NCBI GenBank assembly: GCA_002964805.2
Contig: PUDQ02000032.1
Location: 992,001 to 1,056,000 of the forward strand
DNA length: 64,000 bases
Reading direction: 5' to 3'
Origin: Trametes villosa
Lineage: Eukaryota > Basidiomycota > Agaricomycetes > Polyporales > Polyporaceae
Position 1 is the first letter of the stretch; each line of letters opens with the position of its first letter. The translations under genes were made by a program, and so were the position numbers. The notes below the pieces were generated by a model that did no database searches, was not told where the DNA came from, and was given only the letters and a program-made list of their open reading frames with translations. Below are positions 45,022 to 57,053 of the stretch, one piece after another.

Positions 45022-47223
45022 CTATACAAACCGCGACGCGTTCCCGTGGAACACGCCCACATCCTGCGCCTTGATTTCTGCATCGCCGAGCCGAAAGCAA
45101 TGAGCAGTCATCCCACTGGGAGCGAGCCGGCGGGAACGTACGGAGAGCGAGGTGCTTGGAGTGGAACCGACACCACGCGAGGTTGCCCATCATGTACCAG
45201 AAGTTGGGCACGCCGCTATCGCGCCACGCCGACCGGAGCTCGCCCTCTCCGTTGAGGTTCCATACCGGCTTAAGACGTCCCGCGACATCCTGCCCGAGGA
45301 TCTTCTCCAGGCTCATGATCGGGCTCGCGAACCCGGTCGCGAATACGATGACGTCCGCCTCGAGCGTGCTGCCGTCTTCGAACTCGAGCCCGGTCGGCGT
45401 GTACCGCTTGATGACGCTGTCGTTCTTCAGTTTGATCTTGCCGTCGATAATCATCTGCGACGCGCCGACGTCGAGGTAGTACCCGCCCCCGCGCCGCCGA
45501 GTGAGCGCGAAGAAACCGCCGCCCTCGTGACCATAGTTGAGCTTGAAGCCAGCCTTAGTGAGGCCGTTGAGGAGTTCCCTGGGTGACACGTAATCAGTAC
45601 CAGGTCAACATACGTCAGAAACATAGACATACTTATCCGCCTCCGCGATTTCACGTGTTGTCCGCTTCCCGATTTGCTCGTTCACCCAGATGGGCAAAGA
45701 CGCGTCGACACGGTCGGCTTCATCTGGGGGCAGCGCACCTTCCCACCAGAGCTCTAGGAACAACAAGCGTTCAGTGACAGAGAACGCGTCAAGCGGCTAG
45801 GGTGTACGCACTGCCGAATATACGGGGACCTCCTTGCTTGGTAGTCATGACGTACGTGCTCTCGCGTTGGTACATCGTAACGTCTGTGCACAACGATTTC
45901 AGGACGAGCCTGCGCTGGCCGGAGGTGGATGCTTACCGACTCCGTTGAGCACGTAATCCGCCGCCAGGTCGTGTGCTGAGTAGACGGTGAGTACGTACAC
46001 CAAAACAAACTGCGGGTGGGCGCACCGGACGTAGCCGCGCCAATGATCACGACCTTCTTCCCGAGGTGGTCCTTTGCCGAGTTGTGGTAGATAGAGTGCA
46101 GGACCTGGCCCTTGTACTCATCGCGCCCAGGGAACTCCGGGATGTTCGGGTTGTTCCCGCCGAGACCGATCGCGGAAATGAGGTGCTTCACGTGGAACAC
46201 GCGCGTCGAACCGTCCGCCTTCTGCACCGTCACGTTCCACTCGTTGTTCACGTCCTGCTCGGCCTTGGTCACGGTGGAGGAGGTCCAAACGTTGAGCTCC
46301 AGTGCCTCTGCGAAGTATTCGAGCCAGCCGGCGAGCTTGTGCGCGGGGGTGTATACGGGCCAGGAGGCGGGGAAGCTTGGGGCCAACAGGTGAGCCGGCG
46401 GGCGCAGCGGGACGAGGGAAGGCGAACTCACGGGATGTACGGCATATGGTCATACCCTGGGAAACGAGCTCAGGACCCGCGAGCATTAGGGACACAGGGG
46501 GTACTCACAGACGGGGTCGTGCAGGCACAGAGCCTGGTACCGGTACCTCCACTGGTCACCGATGCGCTCGTTTTTGTCGATCACCAGCGTAGGCACGTCC
46601 AAAAGCTTGAGGCGCGAAGCGACGTCCAGCCCACTCTGCCCCGCGCCGATCACCAGCACCGTCGGGTCGCTGTCCGCAAACTCCCGCTCGCGCTTGCGCT
46701 CGTCAAGCCACTTGCCGTGGTTCGGGAGGAAGTTGCGGCGCGCCCCGATCTTCTCCTCGTACCCCTTCAGATCTTCCAAGTTCGTGTAGACTGTAAAGCC
46801 CGTCCACTGGCCGTCCGCGGAGGGGATCAGGCGGAAGTAGCCGCTGCCGAGCCCAAACTCCGTCTCGAAGGTGAACCCAGCGAGGATCCACGCGAGGTCG
46901 GGGTACGGCGTCTCCAGTTTGGCAGACGTGAGCTTGAACGCCGAAAGCTTCGCGGAGGCGAGGCGCTCCTCGAGGAGGTGGCGGATCTTCGCATGTCCGT
47001 GCAGGGTACGGAACTCCCAGGTGAGGGCGAGCATGTCGCGCCACCAGCCGTCGCTCACGATGTGCGCGAGGATGCCATCGATGTCGTTCTTCAGCACCGC
47101 CTGCGTGAACGAGTCGAACCAGACGCTTGCCACCTTCTGCACGTCCACATCGTCCGGAACGGAGGTGATCCCAAGGCGATCGAGCGTGGGCAGAACAACT
47201 GGCGGTTCCTCGGAGGCGGCCAT
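45022..47223 (-). CDS. flavin-containing monooxygenase with N-terminal NTF2-like domain, copy 2
   Basis: ATG at 47223 (MAASEEPPVVLPTLDRLGIT), stop TAG at 45024-45022 after a last exon encoding EIKAQDVGVFHGNASRFV. The exon layout mirrors copy 1, including the junction inside HDPVW and the short YDHMPYIP exon. Exon 1 holds the NTF2-like block (DGWWRDMLALTWEFRTLHGH) and the FAD motif VLVIGAGQSG. The NADPH-type motif is KKVVIIGAATSA. The final exons include GVPNFWYMMGNLAWCRFHSK. Copy 2 has intact glycines in its first Rossmann motif. Its stop lies only 156 bp from the Helitron 5' end, so termination and polyadenylation may now use sequence near the element. Confidence 0.92.
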
Positions 47224-49191
47224 GGTGCGGCAGATGTGTGAAGACCAGAGATGTCCTCCTCGGCTTTATAGAGCAGAGACGATAGCGAGCAGTCCGGAAG
47301 CAAGGATGAGGGGCAAAAGATCTGCAGGATTTGCACAAGGGCCGAGTCCGCGCGGACCGGATGACGAGCGAATGTCCTCTTTTCACCCAAGTATTTCTCA
47401 CGGCCCGCGCTCAGCCACGTGTGCCGTGAGGTCGATGAAGCGCCCGGGGTCCCCAGCCAACGGACGCGGTGGACAGCGAAGTCCGCACAAAGCCCATAAC
47501 GTACACTTCCTGGGTTCGAGTGGGAGTAGGGAAGCCAGGATAAGCGCGGTAGAGGGTCATGGGGGATGAGAAGAGAACCCAGGGACGCTGCGGAGCGCGT
47601 GCGGCCTGACAAGTATGGGAGCAATCAGGGTCGCCTCGAAAGTCTGTGGATTTGAAGAGCATCCAGCAAGTCCATTGCCAGATCGCAAAGCAAAGTCTGT
47701 TCCAGTCGAGGCTGTCTGGGCGAGCGACACCAAGTTCCCATAGAATGAGTGGTATGAATGTGTGTGTAGCTGGGATATCGGTGTGATACGAGTTGGGAAG
47801 CCAGTCTCCAGACTGTCGGTCGTGCACGAAGCGTCACTGAGAGCTAAAGAAAGTCAATGGAAAGAGATGCAGATGCCTTCTGTAGTGAGGATCAATAACG
47901 AGGAGTTCAGGCCGCGATGGTTACACTGACCTTGCATATATGCACACGACATGCGCCCGGACCCTCTGATGTTTGCAGTTATATGCGTTACGTTCAAGCT
48001 GTGCCGTATAGAGCGGATGTGAGTGAGTGTTTCAGAGAGAATTCGATGTAATGACTTATTAAATCACGTAGCAGAGATCGTAGACGCACCTGGCTATCGT
48101 ACACGTGCCTACAGCAGGTGAGAAGGATACCCGAACTTTTGCTTCATATTAAGAGGGTTGCGGACAAGCTCGAACGCTGAGTTGAGTGTCGATGCGGGAG
48201 GAGTAACCGTACATTGTAGTCTGTCGGCGTGAATTTGGAAGAAGACTCGCACACGCTCAGCGCTCAGCCACACTGCAGGCGGAGAGCGCGATGTTTGTGC
48301 GTGTTAGATTCAGAAGCTCTTGGTAAACACCTACAAACGCATCAATATCTGGCGAGACCGCACGACTGCGATCGAAACACATCACCGTTCAACGACACCG
48401 AACCCTCTCTATTCTTTCGGGCTCCAGTGCACCCTGTGAAAGATCACTGTCTGAGGATGCGACAGGTCATATAATCTGGCACTACCTATACCAATCCCCG
48501 GGCTTTGCATCGCTCTAGTTCTTGAATCTCGAGGAGATGCCACGTGGATTTTTTGCGTTCAGGGTTGAGTCCAAGGTTTGAGTGCTCCCTGCTCTTTGTG
48601 CGGCGATGTTCTCTTTGACAACGGAATATTTGCAGCCTGTCGTACTGCTGAATTATGTGAGCCGTATCGATACACAGCTGCGCTCGACGGCAAGCCATGA
48701 CAACATATTCACCGGTCCCTCCGGTCTTCATCGTCATTTCTTTGTCGCCGGTGCCAAGGCCACTCCACGAAGGATGCACCAGGACGACAACGAGCCCAGA
48801 AGCTGGCGGTTCGCATTCATACCCACGGAAGAGCAGCGATGGCCGTCTAAACTCACCATTTCGTGATCCCATCAACATCGGTCCGAACCCCAGAAAGACG
48901 CTGCGGCGTCCGATGGCCATCGTCCTCTCGCTCCATGCATCGGACTGCCACTGACGGCGGCGGCAGTGGCAGCGGCGGCATCGAGAGGCGGCGCGCTCGG
49001 GCCCAGGAAATCATGAAACCATGTCTGCCCACAGCTTTTCCACGCGTCCGCCGGGCACGGCAGACCGCGACGAAGAGCATGCGCCCTCGCTACCGGGCGC
49101 GCGCGATGCATAAATATCACCGCTCCCGCGCTGTGCCTGTGCAGTGTTCGCTCTTTCGCCCCTTCCCCACGTTCTTACAGCATCCCGAATA
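47224..49191. other. divergent intergenic region
   Basis: About 2 kb between divergent monooxygenase copy 2 and the GMC oxidoreductase, presumably holding both promoters. A TATA-like TGCATAAATATCAC lies near 49108, about 84 bp before the GMC start. No gene is recognised. Confidence 0.45.
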
Positions 49192-51627
49192 ATGCCTCGC
49201 CCTCGTTCACTGGCCAGGCTCGGTGCCGCCGTCGCGCTCCTCGCAGGCTTTACCGTCGCTGTGCCCTTCGCTCAGAAGCGCGCGGCGTCTGGGATCACTA
49301 GCGATGCGAACTCGGCGAACGGCAAGACGTACGACTACATTGTCGTCGGCGGTGGCCTGACGGGCACTACCGTGGCTGCGCGGCTTGCGGAGAACCCTGC
49401 GCTGTCGATCCTTATGATTGAAGCCGGCGGAGACGACAGGACCAACCCTCAGGTCTACGACATCTACCAGTACAGCGCCGCGTTCAACGGCCCTATGGAC
49501 TGGGCATGGCCTGCTGACCAGGGCAAGACCATTCACGGGTAAGTCACATCAGTCCCTCATATGTCTCGCCGAACCGTTGCTGAACATCGCTACAGTGGTA
49601 AGACCCTCGGGGGCAGCAGTTCTATCAACGGTGGTCACTGGACCCGTGGGTTGAACGCGCAATACGACGCTTTCTCAGCTCTGCTCGAGCCTGAGGACGC
49701 CAGTGTCGGCTGGAACTGGGACGGTCTCTTCTCCTACATGAAGAAGGTACCTCTCGTGGCTTCATTCATGACATAGAATCGCTCTAATGCTCAAACACCT
49801 CCAGGCAGAGTCGTTCTCCGCCCCGAACGACCAGCAGCGCGCGAAGGGCGCCGACTCGATCGCGTCCTATCATGGCACTGCTGGCCCTGTCCAGGTCACG
49901 TACCCCGACCTGATGTACGGCGGCCCGCAGATGAAGGCGTTCGTCGCCTCCATCGTCAACAACACCCACATGCCGCACTTCAAGGACCTGAACGGTGGCA
50001 CGCCGAACTGCGTTTCGATGACCCCCCTGGTGCGCACTACGCCCACCCAATCGTTATTCTCGGGCTGACAGGCGTGTAGAGCCTCAACTGGCACGCGGAC
50101 GACCACCGGTCTTCTTCGATCGAGGCGTACTACACGCCTGTCGAGAACCAGCGCCAGGGCTGGACGCTCCTCGTCAAGCATATGGCAACTAAGATTCTGT
50201 TTAGCGGCAACAGCGCGCCCTTCACCGCCACCGGCGTTGAGTTCGCTGCTGCTGACGGAAGCGGGAGCCGGTTTAAGGCGTTTGCGCGCAGGGAGGTCAT
50301 CGTAGCTGCTGGCGCTATCCAGGTACGCATTTACTCGCTTCCCGGAGATGCTTGACGCTCACCAGGGGCCCCGCAGACGCCTGCCCTGCTGCAGCTCTCC
50401 GGCATCGGCGACTCCGCGGTGCTCGGCCCTCTCGGTATCAACACGCTCGTTGACCTGAAGACGGTTGGAAAGAACCTCCAGGAGCAGGTGCGTCTAGGTT
50501 CTCTCCCGAAGCCTTATGCACTGAGCGCTGACGTTCCGGGCACCAGACGATGAACTCGCTCGGCGCGAAGGGCAATGGCTTCAACCCCGGAGGCAAAGGC
50601 CCCACGGACACCATCGCGTACCCCAACCTGTACCAGCTCTTTGGCAGCAAGGCGAACTCCGCGGTGCAGACTATCCGCTCTTCGATCTCGTCCTGGGCGC
50701 AGTCGCAAGCAGGCTCGGCCCTCTCCGCGGATGCGCTGAACACCATCTTCGGGATTCAGGCTGACCTGATCATCAACAAGAATGGTAAGAGATTCGTCTG
50801 CTTGAGCGTTCGGTACTCCCGCTGACGAGATGCATGTAGCGCCTGTTGCGGAGCTGTTCTTCGACAGCGGTTTCCCTGCGTGAGCATTGTTTACTGTCGT
50901 GCAGAGTGGGACTAGTGCTGATTCGAATATGCAGCGACCTCGGCATTGACATGTGGCAGCTGCTGCCGTTCAGCAGAGGCAGCGTGACCATCAAGGTATG
51001 TCCATAGCAAACCCTCTCTGCGTCGCATAACCCTGACCGGTTCACTGACATTGTACGGTAGTCGAACAATCCGTTCACCAAGCCTCAGATCAAGGCCAAC
51101 TACTTCAGCGTCGACTTCGATCTTTCCGTGCAAATCGCGGGCGCGCGTCTTGCTCGCAAGGTCCTCGCCACGCCCCCTCTGAGGTCCGCCTATTTCAGCA
51201 CTCGCTTTCCTGCGTGGCTGACATGTACTTGTACTCATAGCTCCCTCTCGGCGAACGGCGAGACGATCCCCGGTTTCCAGACCGTCCCGAACAACAGCGA
51301 CGGCGGCTCTGACGCTGACTGGAAGAAGTGGATCGTCCAGAGCGGCAACTCTGGCTTCTCCTCCGTCGCGCACCCTATCGGCACCGCTGCGATGATGAAG
51401 CGTAGTCTCGGTGGTACGTCTTCACTTTCTCCCCTCGTCTTTGACGTCAGTACTCACGGACGCGCATCGGAATAGGTGTGGTCGATGCACAACTGAAGGT
51501 GTACGACACCGCGAACGTGCGCGTCGTCGACGCGTCTGTCCTGCCGATCCAGCTCAGCGCACATCTCTCGAGCACGCTCTACGGCGTCGCTGAGAAGGCG
51601 GCAGACCTCATCAAGGCCGCACAGTGA
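49192..51627 (+). CDS. secreted GMC oxidoreductase (AA3-type, glucose oxidase/dehydrogenase-like)
   Basis: ATG at 49192, about eleven exons, stop TGA at 51625-51627. An N-terminal hydrophobic signal (RLGAAVALLAGFTVAVPFA) precedes the FAD Rossmann motif DYIVVGGGLTGTTVAARLAE, EAGG and the GMC signature GKTLGGSSSINGG. The substrate domain includes NSLGAKGNGFNPGGKGP. The catalytic histidines are visible in SVAHPIGTAAMM and, at the C-terminus, in VLPIQLSAHLSSTLYGVAEK. By family it oxidises a sugar or alcohol with FAD and passes electrons to oxygen or quinones outside the cell, which in wood-decay fungi supplies hydrogen peroxide or redox cycling. The exact substrate cannot be read from sequence. 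Confidence 0.92.
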
Positions 51628-52004
51628 TGCGGCGTGGCTCTGGGGCACCGGCGCTCGCTCTATGCTGCAGGGATGCAGCCTACGCTCTTTTGAACGGACT
51701 TGGACGGACTCGCACGATATACTGACGTCTCGGCCCATTCCTTTGTTCCGGATGGACTCCTGGATTGGATCACTTATTTACTACTGCTATTAGCGTTGTG
51801 GCCATGCCTCTCTAGTAATACCCTAAGCCTCGTCTACCGCATTTAATGCCGAAAACAGTCTCACAGAAAAAGTCATTGAGTTAGGAGAGTCTATCTGAGA
51901 ATGAGAGTGCGGCGAGATATTGAGCCAGTGGGTTTCGAAGTCGCGAGCGTCCTTGCAAAGCTGCGTCTGAGCAGCGTATACACACGTGGGCTGCTCCAAG
52001 TAAT

Positions 52005-52075
52005 ACACTGATGGTGAAACGGTATCATGCTTGCCTTCCAAGCAAGCGGCGTGGGTTCGACTCCCGCTCAGTGTA
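52005..52075 (+). tRNA. tRNA-Gly (anticodon TCC)
   Basis: 71 nt without an intron. The acceptor stem ACACTGA pairs perfectly with TCAGTGT, followed by discriminator A. The D-arm is TGGTGAAACGGTATCA. The anticodon stem CTTGC/GCAAG encloses the loop CTTCCAA, giving anticodon TCC. The T-arm is GTGGG-TTCGACT-CCCGC. A T-run soon after suits RNA polymerase III termination. Confidence 0.95.
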
Positions 52076-52699
52076 GTTTTACCTTTTTCGATGCTCCGCG
52101 CAGCAAGTTAAACACATGAGGACACCTATATCAGACCAGTAAAATAGCTCCTGTGAGAGGTTAAGATCATCCTCCTTGCAGCCCGAAGGTCACAACTCGG
52201 AGGGCAAGCTTGAGAGTGTTTCGGATACCGCCACGCGCGACTGAGGGTATCCTTGAAGCTACCACATCCTCTTGTTCCTATTCCGCTACCACCACCTCCT
52301 CCCTGCCTCCTTCCTCGATGCCCCCGTCGGCTTGGAATAGATCGATTCATGCGGGTAAATATCAGACGAATGCCCACATCGCGAGACAGCACGACCAGTC
52401 GCTTGGCCGGCGACTGCCACTGAGTATTCCGGCCGCGAGTCCTCAGGAGTTCTTGTGGTCGAGAACCGCCAGTATGAACTTTTACGTGAGATAACGCCTC
52501 GTTGCGTTCGGCTGAGGTCACAGTGCAACGTGTGGCCATGCTGGCACGCGGAGAGTCACGCTGTATAGATTCCTTCACGGGGGCTCCGCGTTCCGGAAAA
52601 CTGACACACGGTATGTGCGGCCACCCTCTGCTGGCAACCACCATTTGTCATACACTTCTGCCATCTAGGGTACTTCTGACCACTCAGAGCTGCTTTTCA

Positions 52700-54773
52700 A
52701 TGGCGACGACACTCGGGACTAACCCGGCCATCTCGTTCCTTGGTCACGCCGAGCAATTGAAGCAACTGCTCGTGCGTGATTTGCATCTGATGTCGTGAGT
52801 AGATTCCGACTAAAAACGACTTTGAGCGTGTTGTTCATGTCCTTGGCTCCCTTGTAGACGCGATGAAGTGCGTTCTTGCATATATAGCGTTCTCATAGGC
52901 AAGGCTGACTCGTTTCCGATAGCAACTGTCGGCGGTTCATGTCTTGGTGGACGCCGTCGTATTGCTCAAGCGCAACGTGAACTCGCTCATCCCGGTCCAC
53001 CGGCTGCCCCCGGAACTGCTCACACTCGTATTCGAATTCGCTATCCTCCGCGACGACAGGATAACTATGTGGAATGACCGGTGGTCCCCGAAGGACGCAG
53101 TCAAGCTCGACTGCGTTGACATCGTCCTCATCACACATGTCTGCCACGCATGGCGAAGCGTTGCGCTCGCTACTCCCCGCTTGTGGACGTACCTCGACAA
53201 CAAATACCACAGCGCGAAGCTCGCAGCATTTCTGTCTCGTTCTCAGGCGGTACCTGTCAGCCTCCGGTTCACGAAGGCAAGATCTAACGACTTGGTCAAG
53301 TTTGTCAAGCAATTCGGACGTAGACTGGGACGGCTTGATGTTGTCGACATGGATGGCCCGTTCAAGTTACGGTCCCTACAGTTCATCGGGTCTCATCTGG
53401 AGTGCGTCACCATGTCGGCGGAGATCGACGAGCCCAGGCTGCCGCGAGGGCAAGCAGGCCCCCGCACTAAGCTAACTGCGTTTGAGCAAGCGATATCCCT
53501 ATTGAAGGGCCTGGCGGTCTATGTCGAGGGCAGCGGTCATTGGATGCCAATCACGCACTTTCCCAACCTCACCCACCTTTACCTGATGCAGCATTCTGAT
53601 CGCTCACGAGAACTACTCCTCGGGTCCCTCACAACCCTCGCAGTCAACGCGCCTCGGCTGCAAGTTCTCCATCTGTGTGGTCTTCCCGCCACACCTCGTG
53701 GCCCATCTACGGCCCCCCACACCACCCTACAGCCAGTAGCGCTCCCACACCTTAGGCTGTTCATATGCTCGCGTTCTGACCTGGGCACATCTCTCCGCCT
53801 CCTTTCTCTCCTGCAAATTCCTGAAAGCTTGCACGTGTACGTCAGTCGACACTCCTTTCCAGCGGAGATACCCCAGATACATCCAACGCACTGGAGAGCA
53901 TGGACGAACGGGTTGACCCGCCTTGAAGTGGCCATTGTTGACCGCGCTGTGCGGGTAGTCATAGAAGGCGATCGCTCGGGCCCAGGGCTGTGGATGGAAT
54001 TCACAGGCTGGCACAACGCTATGCCCGACGAGCTACGATCCTGGTTCCACCAGCTCAGCGCCGTGCTTCCCTTGGACTCGATCCGGTCGCTCGACTTCTT
54101 CGTCGGGTCTTGGTGGGAGTACGAATCCGACGACCTGCTGCGGGCCGTCCTGGCGCAGTTGCCCTCCCTCGCGACGTTACGGTTCCCGGGGCATTCGGCC
54201 AGACCCACGAACGATGACTCCGAGTTTCGTCTTCGCAATGTGCCGGGCTATACACCGTACACAGGCATGCTCCATGCGCTCATGCCAAGTAAAGATCCCT
54301 TCGTAAACAATCTAGGCTCAGTACGATGCCCCGCCCTCACCACCCTCTACCTCGAGGCGCGACCCAGCGACCTTGAATTGCGACCAGCCCCCGAATTGCG
54401 ACCAGACGACGACGGGAGACTGGACGACTCCGAGTCGCCGTGGCAGGAGCCCGAAGAGCTGCCCCTTGGCATCGTCAACGCACTCACCGACCGTGCGCAG
54501 GCGGGTGTCCCCCTCCAGACCGTGACGCTGCGAGTGCTGCAGGACGCGAGCAAACTGGGGCCCAACGAAGACGCCGAGGCTCTTCTGCAGCCGATCCGGG
54601 CGATGCTCAGCGTCGCTGAGAGCCATGTGGACGAGCTGCGCGTGGAGCTCGCTCCCGATGTACCGAGCGAGCCCGCAGCGTCTTACGCCCAGTGGGATTT
54701 TTCGGAGGAGCTGGAGAAGTACTGGATCGTGCCGGAGCTCTCGCGTCCGTCGTTCCTGAAGGACTCCATGTAG
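52700..54773 (+). CDS. F-box/leucine-rich protein with 10-nt micro-exon
   Basis: Exons 52700-52794, 52858-52867 and 52923-54773, phase-consistent, about 650 residues. The 10-nt exon (ACGCGATGAA) links HLMS to RDE and then QLSAVHVLVDAVVLLKRNVN, a helical lead-in typical of these proteins. The F-box is VHRLPPELLTLVFEFAIL (about residues 55-75), followed by VLITHVCHAWRSVALATPRL. The C-terminal half is leucine-rich, with a tandem LELRPAPELRPDDD stretch. Predicted SCF ubiquitin-ligase adaptor; substrate unknown. The ATG at 52700 is the first good start upstream of a clean GTGAGT donor. Confidence 0.85.
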
Positions 54774-55286
54774 TAAGTACTGACACTTCGTTGGCCGTGT
54801 GCTTAAGTGTGCTTAATGCCGTCCTCTAGCCATCACATCAGGGCGGCTCGGAAAACTGCCCCTCTCCCAAACCACGCTCGAACCCAATACTACTAGACAC
54901 AACGTTCATTGCGCTAGTACTAGCTGTGTTGTAACCTGTGTCGCTCTTCACACACGTGTGCTGCACCTGCTACTCTTGTCACGACCGTATTCAACGATTG
55001 CAGCTTGAAAAAACCATGATGTCCTCATCGCTAAGCCTGTGGCCGCGAAGCCTATGTAAAGTGAGAGCAGTTCTAGATCATTCGAGCATTCTTATACATT
55101 CTTATACATTCTGGCATGTCATATACCAACCACGGCTGCAAGAGAGCCAATAATTGGGATACATAATCGCAGACGCACGGTAGAAAGGCCAATAACATCA
55201 TACATGATTGCCACCATATCAGCTCACAGCTTTGAGTCCGTCCCCCACGATGATATCCCCCGCACCCGCCGCGGCGTCCTCCACGC
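54774..55286. other. convergent intergenic gap between two F-box genes
   Basis: No exon, repeat or RNA is recognised; it should hold two 3' untranslated regions. Confidence 0.45.
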
Positions 55287-57053
55287 TTAAGCAGTGATAT
55301 CAAAGCCCAACCGAGACTGCCCCCACCGGATGCATTCCCACCCTTCCTCGGACACCTCCCGGCACCGTTCGTAGTGTAGCTTGGAGAGCACGACCGGCCG
55401 AGGTCCGTCGATTTTGCGGTGGTCCCCAGACGTATCGCCCAACCAAGGTCTTGCTCCGGTAAGGCGAACGGATAATAAACTCAGCAGTGACTTCATCTCG
55501 ATGTCCGCGCAGCCTATGACAGAGAGCGACCATAGCTTTGGACAACGCCACACAGGGTCTCGGTGCGCGTCGACGAACACGCCGTCTTCTTGAGCTTGAA
55601 GTTCTTCCAAACGGCAGATGTGGCATTGTTCTGGGGTGAGCGCACAGACGAATTCGTACGCGCACTCGCTATCCTTCAGCGAGAGCTGCTCGAGCGCGGG
55701 GGTGGCGTCGAGCAGCGCCTTCACCTCGGTGTTGCAGAACGAGAACCCGGTCAGGTGGAGCTCGCCGATGTTCTGCAGTTGGTCGGCGCGGAGGATCGCT
55801 GAGTAGTGCGGGAAGGACATTTGTGGGAGATATTCCGGCGACCCGTCCGCCCCTTCGTCTCCAGGTTCGGTTGCGAGGTCGATCCCAAGGGTCCAGAGCT
55901 CGGGCAGCGCCAAATGCGCGAACGTGTTGTTGAGGAGCTGTTCAGGCGTGCGAAACGACAGGTATAATTCCCAGAGGCCGTCGAGTGAGATGACGCTGTT
56001 CGAAGGAATCGGGGGTTGGGAGAGATCTGGCAGGTGGGTGGAGAATTCGAACAGCGGCTCTTCGCCCATCTTGATAGACACCCGGCGAAGTTCTGGCGCA
56101 TCGAGATACGCGAAGAAGTGCCAAAATTCGGAATACGGCGCGTCGTCCCAACTGATCTCCGTAAGCAACTCCATCCGCAAGGGGCGCACGGTGGGATAGG
56201 CGAGGCCACCCTCCGCATTGACCCCACTGGTCTCCGAGTCGGTTGTCGCCGGTCGCGCGTCGATAACCAAGCGTGTGTCTTGGAATCGAAGCTCTGTCAG
56301 GCTGGGAGCCTGCGAGAGAAAGGACAAGAGCTGCGCGATTGTGTGCGGCGGTGAGTGATCCAGCTTCAGGGAGTCCAATCGCGGTTTACGGCCGGGGGGC
56401 AGCGCGCCCAGGTGAATGCGATGCAGGACCAGCGTGGTCAGAGCAGGATACCGGTCGACGTTGGACAGTACGAGCGGGCTCCTGGAACACAGCGGGCTCC
56501 CGGACAAAAGGATGAGCTTCTGCAGTATGTCAAAACACCCCGAGTAGCTTAAGATCGCGAGCAGATTCTCCGTACTCCAGCGAGAGTAATCGGCCCAAAT
56601 AACCTGGTCCCAGCGGGGAGCACTGCTGTGCAGTGCCGCAATGAGGGGCCTGGGAATCGGGGAGGGAAGCGGTTCGGTGATAGCTATCTCCATTGGCCGC
56701 GCGCCCGAGTGAGCAAGGAAATGAGCCGCCTGATCCATCCCGACGAACTTGAGCTTGGACCATAACATGGGGTTTTGCAGGGCAACCGTGCGCCAGCGTC
56801 GACAGACTTGAGATAGTCGTACGGGTGTTCTCCAGTGGTTGCCATCCATACATTCCACGATGTTCGGGACCGCGGCGGCGGCCTCCTCGAAGATGTACAT
56901 CAACATCTCGTTGGGAAGGCGGTGGATGAAAGCGCGACATAACACCCCATGTCCGCCATATAGACTCGGCTAGCGGGGAAGCAAGAGTGAGAAATGGGGA
57001 AACATTGTATAACTGAGGTTACTGACGACGTGGGTGGCCACGAGCTCTGGCAT
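55287..57053 (-). CDS. F-box/leucine-rich protein
   Basis: The main exon runs from a 3' splice site at 56969 to a TAA at 55289-55287. The F-box reads FIHRLPNEMLMYIFEEAAAA, followed by VRLSQVCRRWRTVALQNPML; leucine-rich segments continue to the C-terminus (SEEGWECIRWGQSRLGFDI). A short first exon 57053-57027 (MPELVATHV) is proposed; its GTCAGT donor is unusual, so the start is tentative. With it the protein has about 570 residues. Same predicted SCF-adaptor role as the other two F-box genes, but not an obvious recent duplicate of them. Confidence 0.8.
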
